A stretch of 64,000 nucleotides of DNA. Origin: Coniferiporia sulphurascens. Taxonomy: Eukaryota > Basidiomycota > Agaricomycetes > Hymenochaetales > Hymenochaetaceae. The translations under genes and the position numbers were made by a program. Numbering within the stretch: the stretch's first letter is position 1; every line of letters starts with the position of its first letter. The stretch covers positions 1,426,001 through 1,490,000 of the forward strand of contig NBBA01000002.1 in assembly GCA_002794785.1 (NCBI GenBank). The letters run 5' to 3'. The notes beneath the pieces were generated by a model. That model had not been told where the DNA came from. It did no database searches and saw nothing but the letters and a program-made list of their open reading frames with translations. Shown one piece after another: positions 24,905-36,029 of this stretch.

Positions 24905-27768
24905 CTATATCTCCCCCTCCTCTGGCGTCTCCTCCCGCACTGGCGGAACAGCACGCGCTAGCTCAGCGCCTTCGTATCGCATCCTCTGTAGGTTGCACGT
25001 CAGTATTAGATTAATTGGAGACCGACAGATGTGTAATACATACCTTTTCCGACCGATCAGAATAAACGCTCCTGTCGTCTCGCTCCCTTTTTTCTCCGCC
25101 TTCGTGGACGATTGCATATCGCGGGTCCTCGGTCCACTCTCGGTCGACCTCGTCACGCGAAGCGCGGCGGTCCTCACGGCGGCGGTCTGAATCGCGGTCT
25201 TCACGCTCTCTGTCCCGGTCAGGCTTGTCACGTCCACGCTCTTGATCATAGTCGCGGTAGCGCGACCTGTGTCCGCTCTCACGATCTCGGTCGCGATCGC
25301 GGTCTTTGTCACGGTACTCTCTGTCGCGGTCTTTATCACGGTAGTCGCGTTCGCGTTCACGTCGGCTATCGTAATCTGCGTCGTGCCCATGACGATGGTG
25401 TCTCAAGCCCCTGCTGCTCACAGCGTCCTCCCTCTCATGGTTGCGGTCCCGGTCCCGCTCGCGTTCAGTGTCCTTGTCCCGTCCAGACGGCTCCTTGCGC
25501 CTACGACTTGTCGTGGAACCGCCATCTTCGGATTGTTCGCGCTCCCGAAGTCTTTCCTGTAATTATTTAGTTTACACCTGGATGTGCTAAGATATTCTAA
25601 ATGTACATACCTTCTGTCTTTTGATGAATTTACTGAATGCTGCACGCCGAGCTTCATCCTCAAGAGCTTTGTATTCCGGAAGCTGCTCCATTAAAGGAAC
25701 GGCTTCTTCGTAGGTCATATTGACGTCAACGAGGTCTGGCAGCTTCTTCAGCGCATATCGGAAGTCGTCCTGCATGTGCCGCAACTTCCGTTCTGCGCGT
25801 CGCTTCTCAGACTCTGCTTTCTTAAGTACATCATTGTGCATCTTAAAAAAAGGCAAATTAACAAGGAGCAAAAAGGAGGCTGTAAAACTTAAGCAACTTA
25901 CGAAATCGTATGTCTCCTTCAGATCCCCTTCGTCGATGTTCCGCAAGTCTTCGTTGTACTTCTGCGCCGCAGATATGGCGGCACGGAACTCTTTTTCGGT
26001 CGTTTCAGGTCCAAAGTCAAACGCCTTGCCGCCGTCTTCAGCCTCTTTGTTGGGCTTGTTTCGCAAAGCATCTTCAACCAGCGCTACCTTCGCGTCAAGC
26101 TTTTGGTCAAGATTATCGACGACGTCCCAGAAAAGCTCAATCGGGTTCGATCCCGGATTGCCGAGTAGGTTAAGGTAGCGCTCGTCCTCTGCGAATGTTG
26201 GATAGACGTCCTTCCATTTCCCTCTCGCGCGGATGCGACCCGCGCTGACAAGTTCACGGAGTAAAGATTTGAACGCCTCACGTGCCTTGCGCTCTCGGCG
26301 CGTTTTTTCGACTGCCTCACGGCGCATACGGTCTTCAAACTCTCGCTCCTGCACGCGAGCGTAATCTTCGAATGCAAGGAGAATGTCGAGGGTCGGTAGA
26401 CGCTGCAATTCTGGATCAACGCCCCACGCGTCGGAGTCTAGCAGCGCCGCGTGCGCTGTTCGCCAGCGCGTCAGTACGTCGATGCGTAGTTCTTTGAACA
26501 ACGAAACGACCTTGCCGACGCTGCGTGCGCGCACTGCACGACTCTCCTGCATTTCACGCTGCTTCAGTTCCGTAACGTATTCCTCAAAAATCATCTTGCG
26601 TTCAGACTCAATCTTTGCTTGTTGCCAGATCGGATGCTGCGCGAAGAGCCGATCGGCGGTGGCAAACGTTGTGTAGTGGAAGACATTCGGGTTACCCTTA
26701 AGCATATTCCTGATGGCTGGCCTTATTTTTGCGAGACGAGTTTCCCGTTCCTCTCGCTCTTTTTCCTTCAGGCCGTCGACATACTATTTAGTGAAACACG
26801 TTCAGTAATTAAAATCTTGTGAAAAGGGGCGAAACACACCTTTTGCCAGCAGTTCTTTTTCTCTGCCAGTGTGTTCAGTGATTTGTAAAGCGGGTCAGTG
26901 ATAATTGCACGCATTGTCTGATCCCAAGTCCACCCTGCATCGACACCCGCTTTCCGCAGCAGATGTGTAAAGGCCTTCTCACCCTCCTCGAGCGTTGCGA
27001 ACCCGTTATGTGGGATCACCGGATCGTCTGGAAGACTTGGCCTTCCCGGAAGCACGCTCGACGGTGTAAATGGCAGAGCGCCTGTGTGCGCACCCACTGC
27101 AAGCGTGCCTGCTGCGCCCATGCCCATGCCATTAGGAGGTTGCTGGTTCTGAGGCATGGACGTATCTCCCGAGTTGATAGGTGCTCCGAGCTGACCAGGC
27201 GTAAAATTGGGGGCGATCATACGTGGGTTGGATCTAAGTGGCGTAGGGTATGAGCCATTCATCGGGCAAGATAGTACTGCTGTACTCACGCCTGTTGAGC
27301 ATTCTTATTCTCCTTCTCAACATTCTCGAGCAGCAGCAGGAGCTCATCGGGCATGTCCCATTTCGACTCTTTCGACTCTGTCTGAAGGAAGATGAGTATA
27401 GCAACATGCATAATGCGACAGACGTACGTTGTAGTAGTACTTGCGCCCCCCAGAAAAGTACTCTTTCCATTGGGTCTGACCCAAAGCTTTCTAATAGTTA
27501 AATCGTTGGTGAGCTTGTCTACAGGTGGAAATCATTCGTGCCCTTACTTCAAAGGGAGTTTTCAAGGCTTAAACGCACGGAAGTAAGTTCAGGTCCTGAA
27601 CATCGTAAACACATAGACATACCATCAGGTTTTTCCCAAACACTCTCCTTGGTGCTCGTATTGAACCAGTACGTGCGCCCCTCAGTATTCCGATGCTCAG
27701 TCTGTAACTCGAGCTTGAGTATGAAACTATTCGAAAGTCAACTGTGTGCTCACCCAAATCCCGGACAT
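24905..27768 (-). CDS. PRP40: pre-mRNA-processing factor 40 (U1 snRNP)
   Basis: Splicing factor that bridges the 5' splice site (U1 snRNP) and the branch-point protein through WW and FF domains. The start MSGIW at 27768 is spliced to [20 protein letters not shown] plus VWEKPD, the first WW domain; the second is [14 protein letters not shown] followed by [15 protein letters not shown] Met/Pro/Gly-rich linker leads to several FF domains, the first being [20 protein letters not shown], followed by [19 protein letters not shown]; others include [22 protein letters not shown] and [16 protein letters not shown]. The tail is an Arg/Asp/Glu/Ser-rich low-complexity domain with many DRDR repeats, ending [10 protein letters not shown]. 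Introns are about 50-110 nt. Domain order and length fit Prp40/PRPF40. Confidence 0.93.
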
Positions 27769-30248
27769 CTCTAGGTAACGTCTTTGAGCAGGACGAGAGA
27801 GAGATTTACAAACGGAAATGGCAGTGAGTAACAATTCTTCGTTCAAAATCTAGACACTGAGCTAGCCGTGAGAAAAAGGTATATGCTGCCGTAATAGGAC
27901 ACTCAAATCACGACGCCAATGCATTAGATAACATTGTAATACTGATACAGTAGTGCTTTCAAGTCGTACTATATTAAAAGTGCCATCGGTACTTTCAAAA
28001 ATTTGTGTACTTAAAGTGCTATCGGTACTCTCAAATTGTACTTATTTCGGTACAGTAAGTTTTCAAGAATCGGGGGGTTCAGAGCATATACATGGAACCT
28101 CACGAATGATCAATGATTACTAGCCGCTTTATCAACTTGAATTGTCCATAAATGCAAATGTTGACACATGTAAATTATCGAATGGATAGTTGAAAAAGGC
28201 TTCATCGGGTCTACAGAGCGGAGCCGCGACCGCAAAGACACTGATCCTGCGTCCGGAGTAAAGTACGGCTTACTCCCGCTGGTGTCCTGCGCTCGTTGCA
28301 CACGGCGACCGGGGTTAGAAACCTCGCGCAGCCTCCTGACGTAAAGAAATAAAAGTGTCAATGTACGTTGGGGGAAAGGCTGAGAATAAAGAGCGGAATT
28401 TGTGTTAAGGAGTCTCGTGGTGATGCGAGTCCTGATTATCAGTACGAATTGAACGCGGTGCAATGGACACGCGTACCAGCAGCTGCATTTCCTTAAGTTC
28501 GATTTTGTGTTGAGGTGCCTCATGCCCGAGGTTTGGGTCGGTCCTTGACGGAAGGTGTCGGACCTCATGTACTATTTTCTAGTCACAGTTGTTCCGAATG
28601 TACCGTTATGAAATCTAATCTTTAAGCCCCAAATATAGCCACGCAAAACCCAGACTCCCATCTGGCCGTGGCAGCTTGGAATCTTGGTCTTGGGTCATAA
28701 TGCTATCCCCGACTGGTACTGAAGTCGGCAATGCTTGCGATACGTGCGCAATTTCCGCAGACCCGTTTGTCTTATCGTTTGCTTCAGAATACCCTGTACT
28801 CGGGATGTCTAAGATCTGGCTCCAAAAAGATCACAGCCAGGAACGAACCTGCAAATACACGTAGTAAAAACGAGACTACCCTGACGGAATTGGAGGTCGC
28901 TATCAATCTCGTAGACTCCCGCTGCCGGTGTTGCTGAACACCGCGGGACCCCTCGGATGCATTCATGGAAGAAGTATCGGGATTTGTAACCGTTTCGTCG
29001 AGGCCTCGGGTGCCTCACTGAAGCTTTCAGCTCATTGAGTGTGGAACAGGGCCCAGATAAGGTAACCATGTACTTTGGTAATTTCCATATTGCAAATGTT
29101 GCACGCTCGCAAATCCGGGAAGCCGCACCTGTGGCTGATCACAGACAAGGGCGGTGTTCATTCTCCAATGCTGCGGAATTAATGTGAACAATAGTGACCA
29201 AAGGGAGAGGGGGAGTCCGCCACCCAGAGACTGGGTGCTTACATAATATACACCCGTAGTTAGGAAACTCTTACGCCGGCTCCATTTTGTTCGCATCTGG
29301 CGGCGGTCGGTAGCCAGAAATCATCTTGCATCGATGTAAGTTATCGGGAACGGTCGAGGACCAGGCCTAGCATCGCTTTCAATATGAGACGGACATTAAA
29401 TTGATTTGTTTGACCGGATAGACCGCCTTGTCCCCTGCGGATCAAGTACGCGAGCGGAACACACCGCATTTCGAGCGGAACGCACCGGGCAGTGTGCCTT
29501 CCGAATATCAGTTGCAGCATTCTTCAAGGTGGTTATTGTCACTCGCCGTTCAGATCTCAAAGTCCTAGTCCGCCCCGGATCCGGCTTTGTTATCACGGAC
29601 TCGGAGGTAAGAAAACGCCAGGGCCTGTCTCAGAGGACTCCGCACTGGTATCAGAGAGCAGAGAGTGCTGAAACACCGGAGGCCGATCGTAACGCTGCTA
29701 TCGTCAACGGGTACTGGCAGTGTTCGAGCGTAATGGGAGTGGATGCCAGTTTGCCACAGCACAGGGTTCGGTGGCAATGCCGTTTACATCTAGGGATGCA
29801 TGCATGCATGAAATGATGAAATGTAATCTAAACGCTCTGCGGTGTGCAACAAAAGCACACCAGGCGTGTGTTTTGCGGGAAGAGTAAAAGTGTACGTCTT
29901 TGCTGCTGCGGGTGTTTAATTGGACGTTGCTGCCGCCGCTGCTCGTCGTACGACCGCTAAGTGAACAATTCGGAAATCAGAAAAGGCGTGGGGCGATTGG
30001 TTTGCCGGATGATTATCAATCAGCTGTACACGTAAGACTGGAACTGGTGGAAACAGAATATGGAAATTGTATTATTATTCGAATCGTACCACCATTTCCG
30101 TGTTCCATACAAAATCTTTAATTTATTTTCTCCATACTTTACTCCTCCCCATAAAAACCCGCCTCGCTCGTTTTCATCTCCCCCCAACGCTTGAATCCCT
30201 CCTGCTCTCCCCCCGTCCCCTGCCCTTGCCACCCAAGTCATTACGATC
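27769..30248. other. large divergent intergenic region PRP40 / ERG13
   Basis: About 2.5 kb, unusually long for this window. It holds two 23-bp near-identical repeats (27977-27999 and 28013-28035), a short repeat around 29451-29490, and on the minus strand near 29230-29300 a fragment reading RRKSFLTTG that resembles part of TM-A. Open frames of up to 152 codons occur but none is convincing. The last 150 bp before ERG13 is pyrimidine-rich, as in fungal core promoters. Confidence 0.45.
27977..28035. repeat. two 23-bp direct repeats, 36-bp period
   Basis: The unit aaagtgcYatcggtactYtc with aaa following occurs at 27977-27999 and 28013-28035, and a weaker third piece (tttcggtacag) follows at 28045-28055. 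The repeats sit about 210-270 bp upstream of the PRP40 start. They could be regulatory or a repeat relic. Confidence 0.7.
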
Positions 30249-31971
30249 ATGGTTGCAGCTCCCATCTCCGAACCTGTTACTCCCGTCTCCCCCCTCGAGG
30301 TTGCCGATGGCGTTGAGAGCCCTCGCCCGAAGGACGTCGGTATTCTTGCCATGGAGATGTACTTTCCTCGTCGCGTAAGTCTATCCGTGTCTCGTCTTCT
30401 CTGGCATTCAAGTTGAACTCGGGTCGCGTGCGCGTAGTGCATCTCGGAGGAAGACCTTGAGGTCTTCGATGGCGTTCCCAAGGGCAAATACACCATTGGC
30501 CTCGGACAGCAGTATATGGCCTGCACAGACGACCGAGAGGATATTAACTCCTTTGCTTTGACCGGTGAGTTCCCTGTACAGGTATTTAAACGGGTGCAAG
30601 ACTCAAACGTCGTTGCTACCAGTCGTCTGTTCGCTGCTCGAAAAGTACAACATTGACCCGTGTTCTATTGGCCGTCTCGATGTCGGCACGGAGACTATTA
30701 TCGACAAGTCCAAGTCTGTCAAGACTGTGCTTATGGACCTTTTCGCGGCTTCTGGAAACTCTGACATTGAAGGCATCGACTCTAAGAATGCGTGTTACGG
30801 CTCCACTGCAGCGCTCTTCAACGCAATTAACTGGATGGAAAGCTCTTCCTGGGACGGTCGCAATGCCATTGTCTTCGCCGGTGACATTGCCATCTATGCC
30901 GAGGGTGGCGCTCGTCCGGTCGGAGGTGCTGGTGCCTGTGCCATGCTTATCGGTCCGAACGCGCCGTTGGTTTTTGAGCGTAAGTTTTTCTTCATATAAA
31001 TTTCTTTTTGGTGGAAAACTAAATTTCATTTGCAGCAATTCACGGCACATACATGGCCAACACCTATGATTTCTACAAGCCCAAGCTTGATTCTGAATAC
31101 CCGGAGGTGGATGGGCCACTTTCCATCACGTCATACTTGACTGCCCTCGACAACTCATACTCCCGCTTCCGCGAAAAGACTGCCAGGGCCTACAAATGCA
31201 AGACCGGTCTCTCTACGAGCGAGGCTGGCAGTAGCGGAGAGTCCGTAGATGCGAAATCCATCTTCTCTCTCGACAGCGTTGATTATCCGATTTTCCATTC
31301 TCCTTACGGCAAGCTTGTCCAGAAAGGGCACGCACGTCTTCTTTTCAACGATTTCCTTTCTGCGCCGAATTCGCCGAGGTTTGCGAATGTACCGAACCCT
31401 GATGCGCTGCGCGCTCTCCCTGCTAGTGCTTCGCTCACGGACAAGGCTCTCGAAAAGACATTTGTCGCGCTTGCAGGCGCCCAGCACAAGGCGGCTGTTA
31501 CGCCATCAATGCATTGCGCTAAGCGTTGCGGGAACATGTACACCGCCTCCCTCTATGGTGGATTGGCATCGCTTGTATCGGCCGTTCCGCCCAATGAGCT
31601 TCGTGGCAAACGTCTTAGCATGTTCGCGTATGGTTCCGGGTGTGCAGCGAGTTTCTACACGATCCGTGTCAAGGGCGACACCACCGAGATCCGTGAGAAG
31701 ATGGATCTTATTAACCGTCTCGCTTCGATGAAGGTCGTTCCTTGCCTTGAGTATGTCGATGCTATGAAGGTATGTTTTTGTTTCCTCTTTTTGTAGTTTT
31801 ATCGACTCAACGCTCGGTTCTATCCAGCTCCGTGAAAAGAACCACAATGCGGGTGCATACATACCTGAAGGTTCGGTCGACAACATCTGGCCTGGTGCAT
31901 ACTATTTAGAGAGCATTGATCACATGTACCGTCGCAAATATGCTCGCGCGCCTGTCACCGCCACCGCATAG
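30249..31971 (+). CDS. ERG13: hydroxymethylglutaryl-CoA synthase
   Basis: Condenses acetyl-CoA with acetoacetyl-CoA to HMG-CoA, the second step of the mevalonate/ergosterol pathway, in the cytosol. Five exons fit in phase: 30249-30374, 30438-30564, 30623-30979, 31036-31769 and 31828-31971, giving 495 residues (yeast Erg13 has 491). The N-terminal block [16 protein letters not shown] is followed by [20 protein letters not shown]. The nucleophile Cys lies in [15 protein letters not shown] and the catalytic His region is [11 protein letters not shown]. The C-terminal part reads [17 protein letters not shown]. All introns are GT-AG and under 65 nt. The first ATG of the conserved exon was used. 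Confidence 0.96.
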
Positions 31972-32633
31972 AGCGTTCATCCATATCCTCACTCACTGTT
32001 TAACGTATCGGATTACCTAGTTACGTCTCCCCGTTCATATGCTATTGCCTCTAATGTGCTATCCACCCTTCACATTTCGTTCTCCGCACTGCTGCCGATT
32101 GCTTCATTGTACGTTAGTCCCGCACCTCCTTGTCTTTTACACGGATTGTTTGGTTTTTATGTAGAGTCGGATTATATCACGCTTCATGGCCCATCGCTAT
32201 GTCGTACATCTAGAAAACACGTATAGACGTAATTTGTGGTTCAAAACCTGTCGCCAGAGCTATCCTCTGAGGCTTGAAGGTGATACTGGTGAAACTTTCG
32301 GCAGGTAGTTGGACACGTGGATGTTTACAAATGTTTTATACGGCTGGACAAATCCGTGCGTTGTTACGTAGCCGTGCACGTTCAAGGAGAGTAATCCACA
32401 AGCTGGTTTCCGCGGCATGGCGTCAACGTGGTATCAATGTTTGAGGGTACAATAGAAGTACACTGGGGTACAAGGGACGTTTGTCGGTTATTCTTAGTAC
32501 ATTGCAGTTAGGGTGGGTGGCAAGCTGCCTCGTTTATGCGAACTGTTTATCCGGCATGCCCTTTGGTAGGCCCAAATTACGTCCACGGGAGGGTAAGTTT
32601 GACCTGATAAATATATGTTACCGGTCGCGGAGC
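31972..32633. other. ERG13 / BTB convergent intergenic
   Basis: 3' flanks of two convergent genes. A possible last small exon of the BTB gene could lie here. Nothing else recognised. Confidence 0.45.
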
Positions 32634-33605
32634 TTAACCTCCGGCACGTGGACTCACCTCAGATGCCACCTTTTTGATTTCGTTTTTTACTACTGATACT
32701 ATTGTAGGCAAAGAGCGGAACGCGCTCGTTTGACAGTCCGAGCAACACCTTGATGTGCAGGCGGCTCTGGAGACCAAACTAGAATTGAACGCGGCTTCCG
32801 ATATCGGCGCCTTTTGCACCTCGCTACGCGCAGTCTCGCGCAGTGTGCACCACCAACTGGAAACTATGTGTCCGCACTCGTTGGATCCGCATCCGTTGGT
32901 CATGCCGGACTTCCGGCCGGTTGGGCATTCGAAGTAGCGGGAGATGCTCGCTAGCGTTTCCGGTAACATGTGCGATTCGAGTGGGGCGAAGATGGTGTCG
33001 ACTTTGTCGGCGACTCTTCGACGGTAGTCGAACAGGTGAAATAGCGCACTGCCCGAGATTCGCTCTAGGCCTGCGAAGTGTGTGGTTCTTAATGGATATT
33101 TGAGAAATTCCCAGGCCGCTAAGCGTGCTTCGTCTTCCAGCCTGTACTCGCATGTGAGTGAAAATACCTCCATGGCAAGATGGCCATTGTTCAGAGTGGC
33201 CATTTTACGCAGTTCGTCTTTCGCATAGTGGAGTACAGCCTCCATTTCGTACTTTTGTGCAGCACAGAGCAAGCCGGATATGAGGCTGAAGTCATCGAGT
33301 TTGGGGGGGACGACGGGATATAGTAGTCGCAATAGCACGTCAAGGACGATAGCGTCAGACTCGTACATGACGACTACAGGAAGGCCCTCTGCCGATGAGG
33401 GATCTGCGCAGTCGTATGCAGAAGGCTTGGCAAGGGTGGTCATGTCTTGGAATATGGGGGAGGAAACAGCCAAGATACCCTTCATTACGCGGAAATCCAC
33501 ACCATCTGAAGAACGTAAGATCATGTCTGCCTGAGGGTCTGCATCGAAGGGATGGGATACCCGGAATCTTGTATGAGGCAGAATGGCTGATGCTGACGAG
33601 GACAT
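32634..33605 (-). CDS. BTB/POZ domain protein
   Basis: A single open frame of about 323 codons from MSSSASAILPHTRF at 33605. The N-terminal BTB fold is visible at about residues 15-125: HPFDADPQADMILRSSDGVD, FRVMKGILAVSSPIFQDM, then SDAIVLDVLLRLLYP and a BACK-like helical part (LLCAAQKYEMEAVLHYAKDE). The C-terminal third has many Cys (CPTGRKSGMTNGCGSNECG and further CTLRE, CTSRCCSDC). Agaricomycetes carry expanded families of such BTB-only proteins; their partners are mostly unknown, though some BTB proteins are Cullin-3 adaptors. A gtgagt near 32656 suggests the last few codons might be replaced by a further exon. The frame continues upstream of 33605 without an ATG. Confidence 0.82.
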   Translation of the reverse strand: MSSSASAILPHTRFRVSHPFDADPQADMILRSSDGVDFRVMKGILAVSSPIFQDMTTLAKPSAYDCADPSSAEGLPVVVMYESDAIVLDVLLRLLYPVVPPKLDDFSLISGLLCAAQKYEMEAVLHYAKDELRKMATLNNGHLAMEVFSLTCEYRLEDEARLAAWEFLKYPLRTTHFAGLERISGSALFHLFDYRRRVADKVDTIFAPLESHMLPETLASISRYFECPTGRKSGMTNGCGSNECGHIVSSWWCTLRETARSEVQKAPISEAAFNSSLVSRAACTSRCCSDCQTSAFRSLPTIVSVVKNEIKKVASEVSPRAGG

Positions 33606-34412
33606 GGAAGCTTTTTCCGGAAGGATTAGGTGTGAAGCAAAGGGATGTTTCTCAATTAGCGGACCTATGATCACAAGGCCATTGGTCCCCCACGCCACCC
33701 AGTTGCCTAAAGAGGACGAAAATCTGTGATCGACGTCAACCCGGCGGCGATCTTTATTGGTCGTTCAAGTCTGGAGAATCGGAGTCGGCGTCCTGGCCGC
33801 AGCGAAACCTGTACACCTCTTAGGTGCCTCATTTCGATAGCGATACTTATGAATCATCTAATCAAACGAGCAATTGTCCTATCGTATGGATGCACTGAGC
33901 GCCGCGGGAAGCCAATGAAGCATGGAGAGTTTCGCAACCAATAGGACTCACTTAGATTTGACGTCATCCTCTCCCCGGGCTGAAATCGGAATATGTCCAT
34001 TCAGGAGCAAACGCCTTATCTTGACTTCTGCCGAGATGCGTCGGATGAACAACGCGCACGAATGCGTTCGAATTCTATTCGACTTCTAGACCGCTAGATC
34101 TTTGCCTTTTCCTGCGTTCGCTGCACTTTTTTCTTCCCTTCCATAACCTATCTCGCAACGTATTGGATCTATCTTCCCCATACTGCCACACTTGCCTAAG
34201 CTCCGGTGCACTGGTATCCGTCGTCTAGTCCCTTCCTACCCGGACGGAACAGTAGAAACACCGTTATCACGGCTCACTGTCGTCTATTATCAACATCATG
34301 TTATAGGCCAGAGCGCCCGGCTAAACTGACAAGGGAGTTTTAGAGAGAACAAAAAGAAATGTTACACATTAATCGCGGGCGACATCTGCAGACCCGGCAA
34401 GAAAGTTATGGT
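33606..34412. other. BTB upstream / promethin-like 3' flank
   Basis: No gene, RNA or repeat recognised in about 800 bp. Confidence 0.45.
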
Positions 34413-35329
34413 TTACTGTTCTATCTTCACAGTCGTCTCGTCCTTGCCTTTGTAGCTTTCGTCATCCAAGCCACTATTTCTGCTTAGCTCCTCACTGTTG
34501 TTGAATACTGCGCCGGTATAGGAGTCCTGCTTCAGGACAGCTGGGCCCCGAACGAGCCTCGAGTACACATGACCCTTCAATTCCGACGTCCATAGCGCGA
34601 CGCCTTCGCGCATAGAGTCCTGTGTTCGGAGGAGAAAAACCAGACGAAAGACGAAGAAAGCACCAATAGCAAATAGGGTGAGGAATATTGAGAAGAAAGA
34701 AATGATAAACAGTGTTCCCAAAAGCGCCATGCCTAACGAGGGTGAGTTAGTACGTCAGCGTGCCTGAGTTGAAAGGAGCCGACTGGTGACGGACCGAGCA
34801 CAGTGATGATAGCCGCACCGACGACAATAGAGCAAGCCAAGGAAGCGAAGAGTAGTGTACCAATTATGAAGAGGGAAGTACCTCTAAAAGGGAGTAAATT
34901 CCAAGTATGCAAAAAGAATAGCGATAACATTACGCGAAGCAGAGTACCGGAACGCTGCTAAGAATCACGAACGTGGCAATGAACAACTAGGGAAGTAAAA
35001 GTGCTTCAATGGACGCAGCGAGTCCTGGATTTATGCGAACCCACTCACGGAGAGAACGGGATTGGCATGGGTAAACGCCTGTGCCTCTTTGAGGGCAGGT
35101 TGGGCGCGGTCGTGGAAGAATCTGGCATTGCTGTAAGTCAGACTGCGACCGGCATATCTACACACGTTTGCGCCTGCCTAGCTGAATCGGCACGCGTGTC
35201 TGATACAATCTTCCAAGAGGGCCAGGTACTCGTTGTGTGGCCCTCGTCTCCAGCCTCGTCCGACGTAGAAACTGGTTCCATCTTCATAGGGCAGTCGGAA
35301 ACATCCACTTTACCTTGAAGACCAGGCAT
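34413..35329 (-). CDS. promethin/LDO-like multi-helix membrane protein
   Basis: Small membrane protein with a cluster of closely spaced hydrophobic hairpins, resembling the promethin family (LDAF1 in animals, Ldo16/Ldo45 in yeast), which works with seipin in lipid-droplet formation at the ER. Exons assembled from 35329 leftwards: MPGLQGKVDVSDCP to SARQAQT, then (after an intron of about 36 nt) NARFFHDRAQPALKEAQAF, then LFIATFVILSSVPVLCFAG, TSLFIIGTLLFASLACSIVV, GAAIITVLG, and finally MALLGTLFIISFFSIFLTLF followed by AIGAFFVFRLVFLL. A hydrophilic tail ends KDETTVKIEQ. Introns of about 36-64 nt join in phase. The family call rests on the pattern of short helices and overall size, not on an invariant motif; a generic membrane protein is the alternative. 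Confidence 0.55.
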
Positions 35330-36029
35330 CCACTTGAAGATACACGGGCTTAGGCAGACACAGCTGCAAGAATAAAGTCGCCTCGGCGCGACTGTGCCTG
35401 CTTGAATACATCATGGTGTACCGTCACAAGGCACGTGATGGCGTCCGTCACATCTTTCTTCAGTTTCGATCCTTAAACACTGGACGCATAAAGAACTTGC
35501 TAACAAAATACAACGAGCCGGAACCTTTAGTAGCTGTACCAGTACCATATGTGTGCGTGCATCGGAAGCTTTGAGCTTGCAAAAAATGTGAGAGAAGGAA
35601 GGAAATTAAAAGCGAAAGCAGTGAAAAAAAGTGTAACAGTGAAGAATAAAACCAATAGAGTATGTACGAAAGGTCGATAGATCCCGATACGTCGAATCAT
35701 TGAAGAAGCCACATGAACAATGTTGCAGGATAAGACAATCGTGTGCTCGAGAAGAGTATAGTGATGTAGAGTTGGCCGCGTAATCGCAAATGGTACAGGT
35801 ACCGAATGACGGTATAAGGAAGGATGGAGAAGCGAAGTCAAGGGGAGGGGCGTTCATCATGTCATGAAAACAAACAAGGCGGAGCGATAGTAGCGGCCGA
35901 GCGAAGTCCGTATGTTGTACTGCAAAAGGGTAAAAACGAAATAAAAGGCCAAAATAGAAAACCAATAAAACAAAGTAATATCGTGGGCACGGGAGAACGA
36001 GGATATATACAACACTGTGTAGTGGTAGG
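35330..36029. other. promethin-like upstream / REG1 3' flank
   Basis: Short overlapping frames only; no recognisable gene. Confidence 0.45.

Noticed and set aside
26143..26160. tRNA B-box-like sequence (gggttcgatccc)
   Set aside because: It lies in PRP40 coding sequence ([10 protein letters not shown]) and has no matching A box or cloverleaf.
28110..28568. 152-codon minus-strand open frame
   Set aside because: No recognisable domain, no clear promoter or splice context, and composition like the surrounding intergenic DNA.
29406..29816. 136-codon plus-strand open frame
   Set aside because: No motif and overlaps other equally open frames; probably chance.
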